Under the pieces are notes generated by a model, which did no database searches, was not told where the DNA came from, and was given only the letters and a program-made list of their open reading frames with translations. From Cryomorphaceae bacterium BACL29 MAG-121220-bin8 (GTDB lineage: Bacteria > Bacteroidota > Bacteroidia > Flavobacteriales > Flavobacteriaceae), in assembly GCA_905182765.1 (NCBI GenBank), contig CAJJCV010000001.1, positions 1 to 64,000 of the forward strand: DNA of 64,000 nucleotides. Direction: 5' to 3'. This document shows positions 34,301-42,212 of the stretch, piece after piece. A program made the position numbers and the translations under genes. Positions within the stretch are counted from its first letter, which is position 1, and each line of letters begins with the position of its first letter.

Positions 34301-34476
34301 ACAAATACACCTAAAATAAGTTCGAACCATGTAGCATTATAAATTAAAATTTTCGCAGTTACTGTACCATAGTCATTTTCTATGAATGTCCCTATTGCCA
34401 TGGCTAAAGCAAAAACAATAAATAAAATAGCAGTAAGTCGAGTTGAAACTAGAAAGGAAATTAATTTTTCACCCAT
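31351..34476 (-). CDS. Cytochrome c biogenesis protein CcsBA (ResB-ResC fusion)
   Basis: A 1041-residue fusion of ResB/CcsB and CcsA that moves haem across the inner membrane and attaches it to apocytochrome c (system II). The N-terminal part has membrane helices near 10-30, 50-70 and 80-100 and a large periplasmic section; the C-terminal part (about 720-1041) has at least eight helices and the haem-binding WWD domain as WGRYWGWDPKETWAL. Histidines for haem ligation occur in LHTLGLVARGFIAGHAPW and WLMIHVSVIVGSYG. The length is typical of flavobacterial CcsBA. Its start overlaps the SurA gene by 16 bases. Confidence 0.92.
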   Translation of the reverse strand: MGEKLISFLVSTRLTAILFIVFALAMAIGTFIENDYGTVTAKILIYNATWFELILGVFVLNFLFNIKRYNLLKFNKWPVLMLHLSWILIILGAFVTRYIGYEGVMPIRENTSSNTFLSEKTYLTVLVDGEHQGQPARKTIQDDLLLSEHTNNYFELNYEFSGQDFTIEYLDFIEDASEGLVEASTGEKYLKIVEASKGNRHEHYLRSGEVTSIHNILFSLNSPTEGAINITENEGELFISSPFDGDFMRMADQFQGTLNKNENQPLLLRSLYNSAGLQFVFPDHVVEGKFEIVKSEDITQQDGLFVKISSENESKILGLLGAKGIANDPKKISLAGLDFQLTYGSLENKLPFEIKLNDFIAEKYPGTEKSYSSFMSRVTVIDDETFDYDIYMNHILNHSGYRFFQASFDPDEKGTVLSVNHDYFGTLITYIGYFLLYIGLLGIMFFGKTRFKDLAKQLEKVKIKKQNLTLILILFSGLVYSQDSHDHQEKINLKQLDSIIINNPVDELHALKFGSLVIQDSGGRMKPLNTFASELLRKVSSSDSYKNLNADQVLLSITKDPLLWYNVPIIYLKRGNDSIRKIAGRNSKEKYAAFTDFFDKNGNYKLASQLESSYKSSLPNQFEKDFIDVDRKINLLFSALDGKILKIFPIPNDIGNKWVSFSEINTTDFKGIDSLYVKNILPLYLGSIKNDIVTNDYTNSTKILESIKGFQNKYGSSILPDENKIKAEILYNKYDIFKKLFSWYMYVGTLMFAFLIFQIFYDNKFVNYLVSISKFLIVSLFILHTLGLVARGFIAGHAPWSDAYESMIFVAWATVGIGLAFGRKSDLTIAATSFVASMILMIAHWSWMDPEIANLVPVLDSYWLMIHVSVIVGSYGPLTLGMILGIVSLFLILITNEKNKKKIGLNLKELTIINELTITVGLIMLTIGNFLGGQWANESWGRYWGWDPKETWALISIMIYAFILHMRLIPGLRSKWIFNLMSIIAYASILMTYFGVNFYLSGLHSYASGDKVITPDFVYYSSVFVFILGFASYFKYQKYFK

Positions 34477-35837
34477 TTATTAGTAAAATTACAGTCTTGA
34501 TTGTCTTTGTTTATATTAATGTATGTATCCTCAATTTTTTCTATCATCCAACTTTGAATTCTTTTAAGTTGTTTTTCTTTTAAGGCTAATTCTTTGATTT
34601 TAATAAAATCCTTTGAATAATCCGCAATATGCTCATCAAACCTATTGCTAACTTTTATTATTTTATATTTTTTCAACCCTCTCTGATCTTCATCCAATAA
34701 AGGCATTGATATTTCATTATCTTTTATTCTTTGAGCTTGACTATAAAGTACTGGATCCATTTTTGTTAATTCAAAACGTGTGTCTCCAGTTGTTGGATTG
34801 ATTAGAACCCCTCCGTTACTTTTTGTTTCAACTTCATCTGAAAGTTCTTTTGCTGCATCTGAAAAAGATAATTCGCCATCAATAATTCTTTTTCTAATTA
34901 AGTCAATTGTTCTTTTCGCATCAACTATAGCTTCATTTGTAATCTCTGGAATTAAAAGAATATGTCTAGCATCTACTTCTTGTCCTCTAATTTTTTCAAC
35001 TTTTGCAATATGCCAACCGCTTTCGGTTTCAAAAGGATCTGAAACCTCACCTTCTCTTAGTCTATATACTGCATCTCTAAATTCTTTATGCATTGTAGGT
35101 CTATTTCTATTCAAAGTATACATGCCACCAGTTGATCTAGATCCTGGATCCTGAGAATATAAAATTGCCTTTGTAGCAAATGAAGAACCATTAACAACTA
35201 TATCATTCTTAATAGTTTCTAACCTTCTTATTACTTTTTTTTCTTCTTCTTCAGAAACCTCTGGATTTATCACTATTTGAGCTAACTCTAATTCTGCTCC
35301 AAAAACTGGCCTCTCATATTTTGGTATAGAATAAAAGAATTGACGAACTTCATCTGGTGTGATTTCAATTTCCTCAACAATTTTGTTTTGCATTAACTCT
35401 GAAAGCTGTCTAACTTTATTTATTTCAAATAATTCAGATCTAAAAACCTGTTCATCATTTTTTTTATAAAATTCAAGCACTTTCTCCAAACTTCCAATTT
35501 GATCAACAAAATAATCTATGGTTCTATCCACATAAGAATAAATGGAATTACTATCAACTTGTAAACTATCTTGTTCTGCATGATGTGCATAGAGTTTATC
35601 TTCCATTAATTTTCCTAATAGACTACATCTTGTAATATTTTGAGTTGAAACACCTTGAGATTGAAGGTCAATAAGAGTTTTATCAACGTCTGATTCTAAA
35701 ATAACGTAATCTCCAACAACTGCCGAAACTCCATCAATTTTTATTTTAGTTTTAAAATTGGTGTTTTCTATTTCCTGACTGTAGCCGTAAGTTGTGGAAA
35801 ATAAAATTATTAAGAGGTAATTATAAATTGGTTTCAT
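34461..35837 (-). CDS. surA: Periplasmic peptidyl-prolyl isomerase SurA
   Basis: A periplasmic chaperone and parvulin isomerase for outer membrane protein folding. A signal peptide (MKPIYNYLLIILFSTTYG) is followed by an N-terminal helical chaperone domain and two PpiC domains, recognised by EELELAQIVINPEVS-type strands, SQDPGSRSTGGMYTLNRN and SGWHIAKVEKIRGQEVDARHILL. I chose ATG at 35837 over the longer 35867 start because only it gives a clean signal peptide. It overlaps the preceding lipoprotein gene by 17 bases and the CcsBA gene by 16, so the three are one transcript. Confidence 0.88.
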   Translation of the reverse strand: MKPIYNYLLIILFSTTYGYSQEIENTNFKTKIKIDGVSAVVGDYVILESDVDKTLIDLQSQGVSTQNITRCSLLGKLMEDKLYAHHAEQDSLQVDSNSIYSYVDRTIDYFVDQIGSLEKVLEFYKKNDEQVFRSELFEINKVRQLSELMQNKIVEEIEITPDEVRQFFYSIPKYERPVFGAELELAQIVINPEVSEEEEKKVIRRLETIKNDIVVNGSSFATKAILYSQDPGSRSTGGMYTLNRNRPTMHKEFRDAVYRLREGEVSDPFETESGWHIAKVEKIRGQEVDARHILLIPEITNEAIVDAKRTIDLIRKRIIDGELSFSDAAKELSDEVETKSNGGVLINPTTGDTRFELTKMDPVLYSQAQRIKDNEISMPLLDEDQRGLKKYKIIKVSNRFDEHIADYSKDFIKIKELALKEKQLKRIQSWMIEKIEDTYININKDNQDCNFTNKWVKN

Positions 35838-36672
35838 AAAATTCAAATTCATTTTGTTGAAGAGCATCTTCTATTAATTCTTTTTCAAATTTACTAATAA
35901 ACTCTAATTTCTTTTTATTTAAAAGCACTTGTTTTAATGTTGATTTAATGAAATCAAATGGTGCTATATCATTTTTGAGTTTATAGTCTTTTATATTAAT
36001 CAAATATAGTTCCAAAGAATCTTGTATTCTATAAAATAATTTATTTTTAACAATGTTTTGTTTTAATCTATCATTTATCTCAGGTAATTTATTAAAAAAA
36101 ACTTCTTTGTTAATCCATAAAGAATCATTAAAATAATAAGATGAAAATTGGAGTGAAATAGAGTCTAAAAAAATCTTATCACTCTTTTTAAACCTACGAA
36201 ATCGATTGATAACATCTTTCAAATTATAATTTTCACTATTTATTTTTAAATATCTAGCATTTACAATTTCCTGGTTAAGTTTAAAATTAAATTTGTTTTT
36301 ATTGTAATAATCTTTTATTGAATTTTCTGAAATAAAAGTATCTATTGAGGACTTTACTATTTTTTCTTGATATGCGTAGGAAAATAATTCGTTTTTATAT
36401 GACTCAATTAATTGTTTTAAACTCTCTTGCTTTTTATCTCCTAAATTTACAAGAGCTTTATTGAAAAGTATTTTTCTTTTTGCCCAATTATTAATATGAT
36501 TTTTAACAAAAATGACACTATCTTCTTTAGATAAACCAGTTGGTAAAACGATTTTTAAATCAGATTTATAAAAAAAATCATCTCCTAATCTAGCTAAAAC
36601 TTGATCGGGTTTTTTTTCAATAAAATCACAACCAATAAACAGTAAACTAATTAAAAATAAATATACTTTCAA
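35821..36672 (-). CDS. SurA-like lipoprotein without isomerase domain
   Basis: A 283-residue predicted outer-envelope lipoprotein; the lipobox LFIGC places the lipidated Cys at 15. The rest is helical and charged, with an N-terminal segment LARLGDDFFYKSDLKIVLPTGLSKEDS and INNWAKRKILFNKAL, as in the SurA/PrsA N-terminal chaperone domain. I see no PpiC catalytic motif. It directly precedes surA and overlaps it. A companion chaperone role is likely by context. Alternative: a degenerate PPIase. Confidence 0.7.
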   Translation of the reverse strand: MKVYLFLISLLFIGCDFIEKKPDQVLARLGDDFFYKSDLKIVLPTGLSKEDSVIFVKNHINNWAKRKILFNKALVNLGDKKQESLKQLIESYKNELFSYAYQEKIVKSSIDTFISENSIKDYYNKNKFNFKLNQEIVNARYLKINSENYNLKDVINRFRRFKKSDKIFLDSISLQFSSYYFNDSLWINKEVFFNKLPEINDRLKQNIVKNKLFYRIQDSLELYLINIKDYKLKNDIAPFDFIKSTLKQVLLNKKKLEFISKFEKELIEDALQQNEFEFYETNL

Positions 36673-36679
36673 AATAAAA

Positions 36680-38152
36680 TTATCTAGAATAATTTGGTGA
36701 TTCGTTTGTTATCATCACATTATGAGGATGACTTTCTTTTATACCAGCACCTGTTATTTGAACAAACTTTCCGTCATCCTTAAGTTCTTCAATATTTTTA
36801 CTTCCGCAGTATCCCATACCGGATCTAATTCCACCCACAAATTGATGAATACTTTCTACCAAATCGCCTTTATAAGGAACTCTTCCTACTACACCCTCAG
36901 GGACCAACTTATTTGATTCATTTACTGAATCTTGAAAATATCTATCCTTACTTCCTTTTTGCATAGCCTCAATTGAACCCATTCCTCTGTATGACTTAAA
37001 CTTTCTTCCCTCAAAAATAATCGTTTCACCTGGTGATTCTTTAGTTCCTGCTAATAAAGAGCCTAACATTACACAGTCAGCTCCCGCAGCAATTGCTTTA
37101 GTAATATCTCCAGTATATTTAATTCCACCGTCGGCAATTACTGAAACACCAGATCCTTTAATTGCTTGAGAAACCTCATAAATAGCAGACAATTGTGGAT
37201 ATCCAACTCCAGCAATTATTCTTGTAGTACATATTGAACCAGGTCCAATTCCGACCTTAACTCCGTCTGCTCCAGCCTTAACTAAAAACTTTGCAGCTTC
37301 AGCAGTTGCAATATTTCCAACTATAACATCAATATTAGTAAATTTTTCTTTTATTTTTTTGAGAATATTTAGCACTCCCTTTGAATGACCATGAGCTGTA
37401 TCAATTACAATTGCATCAACACCAGCTTTACATAAAGCCTCACATCTTTTAAGTGATTCAGTTGAAACACCAATTGCAGCTGCAACTTTTAATCTTCCAT
37501 AGGAATCTTTGTTTGATTTAGGTTTTAAAAATATTTTTTGAATATCTCTAAATGTTATTAATCCCTTTAATTTATTTTGTTTATCTACTACAGGAAGTTT
37601 TTCAATTTTATGTTTTTGTAAAATTATTTCAGCTTCATCCATAGTAACTCCTTCATTAGCTGTAATTAAATTAGATTTTGTCATTACTTCGGACAATTTT
37701 TTATTATTGTCATTCTCAAACCTTAAATCTCTGTTGGTAACAATACCAATAAGTAAATTGTCTTCTTTCACAATAGGAATTCCTCCGATGCTATATTCCT
37801 TCATACAATGCTTAGCTTCAGCAACTAGAGAATTTTCATTCAATGTTACAGGATCTAAAATCATCCCAGACTCTGATCTTTTAACTCTTTTGACTTTATC
37901 AGCTTGCTGTTCAATAGTCATACTCTTATGCAAAACTCCTAAACCACCTTCTTGAGCCATGGCTATAGCCATTTTACTCTCTGTAACTGTGTCCATGGCA
38001 GCAGAAACGATTGGAATATTTAAATTAATATTTCTAGAGAATTTAGTTTTTAAATCAACTTGATTTGGGAGACATTCAGAATATGAAGGTACCAATAATA
38101 CATCGTCATAAGTTAGACCTGTACCAATAAATTTTTGTTGTGAGATTTTCAT
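36680..38152 (-). CDS. guaB: Inosine-5'-monophosphate dehydrogenase
   Basis: Oxidises IMP to XMP with NAD, the first committed step of GMP synthesis. Catalytic Cys308 lies in GPGSICTTR, and the phosphate-binding loops are present. Two CBS domains are inserted at about residues 95-210. The C-terminal flap contains [10 protein letters not shown] and [11 protein letters not shown]. From ATG at 38152 the length is 490, the normal value; a longer frame starts at 38179 but adds nine residues unlike the family. It is followed after 7 bases by the SurA-like lipoprotein. Two long overlapping inverted repeats lie upstream (38234-38420). Confidence 0.95.
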   Translation of the reverse strand: MKISQQKFIGTGLTYDDVLLVPSYSECLPNQVDLKTKFSRNINLNIPIVSAAMDTVTESKMAIAMAQEGGLGVLHKSMTIEQQADKVKRVKRSESGMILDPVTLNENSLVAEAKHCMKEYSIGGIPIVKEDNLLIGIVTNRDLRFENDNNKKLSEVMTKSNLITANEGVTMDEAEIILQKHKIEKLPVVDKQNKLKGLITFRDIQKIFLKPKSNKDSYGRLKVAAAIGVSTESLKRCEALCKAGVDAIVIDTAHGHSKGVLNILKKIKEKFTNIDVIVGNIATAEAAKFLVKAGADGVKVGIGPGSICTTRIIAGVGYPQLSAIYEVSQAIKGSGVSVIADGGIKYTGDITKAIAAGADCVMLGSLLAGTKESPGETIIFEGRKFKSYRGMGSIEAMQKGSKDRYFQDSVNESNKLVPEGVVGRVPYKGDLVESIHQFVGGIRSGMGYCGSKNIEELKDDGKFVQITGAGIKESHPHNVMITNESPNYSR

Positions 38153-38233
38153 AGCAATTAACTTATTAATTAATTGCATGCAAATATACTAAATTTTAAC
38201 CTTAGATAAATTAAGAACTTTTAAAATTAAACT

Positions 38234-38348
38234 AATCTAAAAATTAGTAAGAGAACTGTGTAGAATTACTACAAAATAATATATATAAAACAAAGCTCCA
38301 ATTTATTTATTACTACACAGTTCAATGTACTAATTCATTATTTAGATT
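38234..38348. repeat. Long imperfect inverted repeat upstream of guaB
   Basis: The left arm (38234-38263) contains AATCTAAA, AATTAGTA and GAACTGTGTAG in order; the right arm (38313-38348) contains their complements CTACACAGTTC, TACTAATT and TTTAGATT in reverse order. Small spacers differ between arms, and the loop is about 50 bases. It lies in the 281 bases between guaB and the HMG-CoA lyase gene, both on the minus strand. No T-run follows, so it is not a normal terminator. Possible roles: a regulatory RNA leader or a remnant mobile element. Confidence 0.7.
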
Positions 38349-38420
38349 GATTATAAATAAAGAACAAACATAATTGATAAATACTTACAAAACAAGCTTA
38401 TTTATAATTATTCTAAATAA
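38338..38420. repeat. Second inverted repeat, overlapping the first
   Basis: The left arm 38338-38362 and right arm 38397-38420 are complementary over about 22 positions with few mismatches, with 34 bases between. The left arm starts in the right end of the neighbouring repeat, so bases 38341-38348 can pair with either side. This gives two mutually exclusive structures. Confidence 0.65.
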
Positions 38421-38433
38421 ATTGTTTAAATAT

Positions 38434-39297
38434 TTATTTGTGAGATTCAAATAAACTTTTCGCATGATTATAACAAGACTCAAAATTAAGTGAATTGATA
38501 TTTGTTTTTTGATTAACAGAGTTAAAATAAGAAATCAATTTTTCTGTAGGTAAATTTCCTGTTAACTCATCTTTAGCCATGGGACAGCCTCCAAAACCTT
38601 GTATTGCACCATCAAATCTTCTACACCCAGCATTATAAGCTGAATCAATTTTTTTAAACCATTCATCTGGCTTAGTATGGAAATGGGCTCCAAATTCAAT
38701 TTGATTATACTTTGGGATTATATTAGAAAATATATTAAAAATATCATTTGAATCAGCAGAGCCAATGGTATCGGAAAGCGATATTATTTGAATTTTTAAA
38801 TGACTAAGTTTTTCAATCCACATTTCAACAATTTCATAATTCCAAGGTTCTCCGTACGGATTTCCAAAACCCATAGATAAATAAACAACTAATTGTTTAT
38901 TATATTTTTCTGCAATTGACTTAATTCTTTTTAACTCTTCAAAAGATTCATCAATACTTTTATTAGTATTTCTCATTTGAAAAATTTCTGAGATTGAGAA
39001 AGGAAATCCTAGAAAACTTAATGATGAATAACTACAAGCCTCAATCGCTCCTCTTTCATTAGCAACAATAGCCAATAATTTAGATTTTGTATCTGATAAA
39101 TCTAAATTATCAATTATAAAAGCTGAATCACTCATTTGAGGAATTGCTCTTTTTGAAACAAAACTGCCAAAATCAACAACATCAAAACCTACTGATAAAA
39201 CTGATTGTAAATAATCTAATTTAATTTTAGATGGAATCCATTGCTTTATTCCTTGCATTGCATCTCTAGAACATTCAACTATTTTAATTGAAGACAT
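38434..39297 (-). CDS. Hydroxymethylglutaryl-CoA lyase
   Basis: Splits HMG-CoA into acetoacetate and acetyl-CoA, the last step of leucine breakdown, and also a route for isoprenoid catabolism. The metal and substrate residues are visible: ECSRDAMQG (8-16) with Arg11-Asp12, SFVSKRAIPQMSD (45-57), LSDTIGSAD near 168, GAHFHTKP near 205 with the metal histidines, and catalytic Cys238 in GGCPMAKDELTGN. Length 287 is close to the usual 300. The acetoacetate produced could be activated by the acetoacetyl-CoA synthetase at 8391. It is followed by the inverted repeats and guaB. Confidence 0.93.
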   Translation of the reverse strand: MSSIKIVECSRDAMQGIKQWIPSKIKLDYLQSVLSVGFDVVDFGSFVSKRAIPQMSDSAFIIDNLDLSDTKSKLLAIVANERGAIEACSYSSLSFLGFPFSISEIFQMRNTNKSIDESFEELKRIKSIAEKYNKQLVVYLSMGFGNPYGEPWNYEIVEMWIEKLSHLKIQIISLSDTIGSADSNDIFNIFSNIIPKYNQIEFGAHFHTKPDEWFKKIDSAYNAGCRRFDGAIQGFGGCPMAKDELTGNLPTEKLISYFNSVNQKTNINSLNFESCYNHAKSLFESHK

Positions 39298-39316
39298 AGT
39301 ATAAAATTAGTTTTTA

Positions 39317-39925
39317 TTAACTAACTATCCAGTATACAATAAAGATATATACACCTATCTCCAATAAATATATATTATTGCTAATTAAACTGTAGCCTCT
39401 TGAAAGTGAGTTGAGTTTTGAAGAAAAAAGAGAAACCAACATAAAAACTAAAGTAGCTTGTATCCAAAAAATACCACCAAGTATCAAAAACTGAATTTCA
39501 TTACTAAGATTTGAATGAAATAAAAAACTTGGAAAAAAAGCTATAAAAAACAAACTAACCTTAGGGTTTAACAAGTTCATTACAAAGCCTTTAAAAAAAT
39601 CATTACTTGATTTATTTTCAGTATTTAATTCCTTTTTTTTATTCCTGTTAATAAATGTTAAAGTAATTAAATAAGAAAAGTACAATACTCCTAATAATTT
39701 TATAAAATTAAAAATATATTCATTTTGAGAAATTATTAATGACAAACCTATTGTAACAAAAAAAGTATGAACTAATAAACCAGATGTTAAACCAAGAGAG
39801 GTCATTACAGCCGATTTCAAGCCTTTTGATATACTTTGTGAAATAACATATATAATATCAGGACCAGGTGATAGTGTCAACAATAACGATGTTAAAAAGA
39901 AAGTCATTAAAATATCAATATCCAT
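39317..39925 (-). CDS. LysE family amino acid exporter
   Basis: A 202-residue inner membrane protein with about six helices. The family signature LTLSPGPDIIYVISQSISKG is at residues 17-36, and SLGLTSGLLVHTFFVTIGLS is a second conserved helix region. MNLLNPKVSLFFIAFFPSFL near 112-131 is the conserved NPK motif. LysE/RhtB exporters remove excess amino acids or derivatives by proton exchange; the substrate cannot be predicted. It sits 19 bases before the HMG-CoA lyase gene on the same strand, so it may share its transcript. Confidence 0.9.
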   Translation of the reverse strand: MDIDILMTFFLTSLLLTLSPGPDIIYVISQSISKGLKSAVMTSLGLTSGLLVHTFFVTIGLSLIISQNEYIFNFIKLLGVLYFSYLITLTFINRNKKKELNTENKSSNDFFKGFVMNLLNPKVSLFFIAFFPSFLFHSNLSNEIQFLILGGIFWIQATLVFMLVSLFSSKLNSLSRGYSLISNNIYLLEIGVYIFIVYWIVS

Positions 39926-39993
39926 AAATAATTTATTGATTTTAAGATTGTAATTTAAGGTTTATAAATTATTTTTGCTCAAAATTTATTAAA

Positions 39994-40758
39994 ATGTCAT
40001 ATATCCAAAATTTAGAGAAAAATTTATCAAGCACAAGGAAATCTCTTGTAAATCATAACCTGTATTCTAAACTTGATTCAAAACAAAAGCTTGTTGAGTT
40101 TATGGAAAATCATGTTTTTGCTGTTTGGGATTTTATGTCATTGATAAAAGCTCTACAGAAAAACCTAACATGCGTAGATATTCCCTGGGTTCCAAACAAA
40201 AATCGACTTGCTGGAAGACTAGTAAATGAAATAGTTTTAGCAGAAGAAAGTGATGTAGATTTAAAAGGAAATCCAAAAAGTCATTTTGAACTTTACCTGG
40301 AATCCATGATTCAAATAGGCGCAAATACTAAAATTATAGAAGATTTTATTTCTGAAATTAAAAATTCAAAATCTTATACTAAATCTGTTGAAAAAATAAA
40401 TATCAATCCGATTGTTAAAGAATTTATGGATTTCACATTTAATATTATTGATACTAATAAAAATCACGTAATTGCAAGTGTTTTCACATTTGGAAGAGAA
40501 GATTTAATTCCTGATATGTTTATTGAAATTGTAAAAAAACTCTCTTTTAATGATGAAATAAAATCAGATAATTTAATTTATTATTTAGAAAGACATATTG
40601 AAATTGACGCAGACGAACATGGTCCAATGGCACTTAAAATGATTGAAGAGTTATGTGGAGGTGATAAGGAAAAATGGAAAGAAGCTGAAATTGCATCAAA
40701 AAAAGCTCTTGAAATGAGAATTAAACTTTGGAATTACATTGAAAATAAAATTAGCTAA
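39994..40758 (+). CDS. DUF3050 family protein
   Basis: A 254-residue, mostly helical cytosolic protein of the DUF3050 family, which has a haem-oxygenase-like fold. Recognised by FMENHVFAVWDFMSLIKALQ (37-56), with His in the HVFAVWDFM segment, then IPWVPN, LVNEIVLAEESDVD and HFELYLESM; ERHIEIDADEHGPMAL near 200 carries further conserved acidic and histidine residues that could bind metal. Enzyme activity is unknown. It is divergent from the LysE gene and overlaps the convergent sulfatase by four bases. Confidence 0.85.
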   Translation: MSYIQNLEKNLSSTRKSLVNHNLYSKLDSKQKLVEFMENHVFAVWDFMSLIKALQKNLTCVDIPWVPNKNRLAGRLVNEIVLAEESDVDLKGNPKSHFELYLESMIQIGANTKIIEDFISEIKNSKSYTKSVEKININPIVKEFMDFTFNIIDTNKNHVIASVFTFGREDLIPDMFIEIVKKLSFNDEIKSDNLIYYLERHIEIDADEHGPMALKMIEELCGGDKEKWKEAEIASKKALEMRIKLWNYIENKIS

Positions 40759-42125
40759 AGTCTATCCTTTAACCGATCTTTTCCTCTAATTAGTTCTGAA
40801 TTATGATGTTCAATTAGATTAAGAATTTCCTGAATTTTTTCAGGATTATCTTTAGCAATATTAAACTTTTCAGAGGGATCGTTATTTAAATTAAATAATA
40901 AAGGGGGATCATGTGTTTTTGGTTCTTTAAACCAATCTGAAGTTTTTAAATGTAATTTAAAATTTCCTAGCCTTGCCGCAAACAACTCATCGCCCTTATA
41001 AAAAAACATATCTTTTCTTGGACTTTCCTTACTTTCAAATAAAGTTTTAGATAAGTCAAGACCATCTACGAGCATATTTTTTTCTTGTTCAATTCCTGAA
41101 ATACTAAGAAAAGTAGAATAAATGTCAAGTGTTGAGCCTATATCATCAATAACACCTGGTTTAATATTAGAACCCCAAAAAATAGCTGGTACCCTCATTC
41201 CTCCTTCCCAAGTTGTTCCTTTTCCATTTCTTAATAGACCAGCTGATCCAGAATGATTTTTATACACCAGCCAAGGACCGTTATCAGACGTAAAGACAAC
41301 CATAGTGTTTTTATCAAGATTAAGCTTCTTTAATTCCTCAGTTATTAAACCTACACCGTGGTCAATTTCTTCGATAACATCACCATACAATCCTCTTTTA
41401 CTTTTTCCTAAAAAATCTTTTGAAGCATAAAGTGGAATATGTGGAAGATTGTGAGATAAAAAAATAAAAAATCTATCGTCTTTATACTCATTAATTAGTT
41501 CAATAGTTTTTTTAGTGTATCTATCAGTAATTGTAGTTTGATCTACGGGACGCTCAATTATATCAAAATTCTCAATCAATGGCACATTATAACTTTTAGA
41601 ATCAAGTTCATTTCTTTCATACTCTGACCAATAATTATTATTGTTAATCTTATCCATATCATTAGAATATGGAATACCATAATAATAATCAAAACCATGA
41701 TTTAAAGGCAAATATTTCTTTTTATGACCAAGATGCCACTTGCCCACAATAGCTGTCTTATATTTATTTTCTTTTAGTTTCTCAGCTATCGTAAATTCAC
41801 TTGATGGAAGACCATTCAAAGAGTTAGGAAAGAGAACTCCAGTCATACCACTTCTAACTGGAAGCCTTCCTGTAAGAAGAGCAGCTCTACTAGGCGTACA
41901 AACTGATGCAGCAGAATAAAACTGAGTCCATTTTTGACCTTCATAGGCCATTTTATCTAGATTAGGTGTTGAAATAGTTGGATTTCCGAAAACTCCTAAA
42001 TCACCATAACCCATGTCATCTACAAAAACAATTATAAAATTTAGCTTTTGATTTTTCTGAATTCCAAAAGAAAATAAACTAAATAAAAAAAAAGCAAAAA
42101 AACATGTAAAACGGTTAAACATCAT
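40755..42125 (-). CDS. Secreted sulfatase
   Basis: A type I sulfatase of 456 residues with a signal peptide (about 1-22). VFVDDMGYGDLG (33-44) begins the metal site, Cys76 in CTPSRAALLTG is the formylglycine precursor, then GKWHLGHKK and FTSDNGPW follow in the right order. The short length and sequence resemble the arylsulfatase A type used by marine bacteria on sulfated sugars. It is outside the TetR island and convergent with the DUF3050 gene. No polysaccharide-lyase or glycosidase neighbour was seen. Confidence 0.92.
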   Translation of the reverse strand: MMFNRFTCFFAFFLFSLFSFGIQKNQKLNFIIVFVDDMGYGDLGVFGNPTISTPNLDKMAYEGQKWTQFYSAASVCTPSRAALLTGRLPVRSGMTGVLFPNSLNGLPSSEFTIAEKLKENKYKTAIVGKWHLGHKKKYLPLNHGFDYYYGIPYSNDMDKINNNNYWSEYERNELDSKSYNVPLIENFDIIERPVDQTTITDRYTKKTIELINEYKDDRFFIFLSHNLPHIPLYASKDFLGKSKRGLYGDVIEEIDHGVGLITEELKKLNLDKNTMVVFTSDNGPWLVYKNHSGSAGLLRNGKGTTWEGGMRVPAIFWGSNIKPGVIDDIGSTLDIYSTFLSISGIEQEKNMLVDGLDLSKTLFESKESPRKDMFFYKGDELFAARLGNFKLHLKTSDWFKEPKTHDPPLLFNLNNDPSEKFNIAKDNPEKIQEILNLIEHHNSELIRGKDRLKDRL

Positions 42126-42212
42126 AACTCTTAAATTTATTCTAATTTAGATAATAATAATATAATAATAACTTATTTTTTTTACCTTGGCAATTCCTAA
42201 AATTTATAAATT

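Noticed and set aside
34780-35154. 124-residue plus-strand ORF inside surA
   Set aside because: Opposite-strand shadow of a gene with clear parvulin domains; serine/leucine-rich with no start context.
38234-38420. Purine riboswitch before guaB
   Set aside because: Inverted repeats are present, but the conserved purine riboswitch loops are not recognisable.
42140-42175. AT-rich repeat before the M28 gene as an array or operator
   Set aside because: Only ATA/ATT low complexity without regular units or dyad symmetry.
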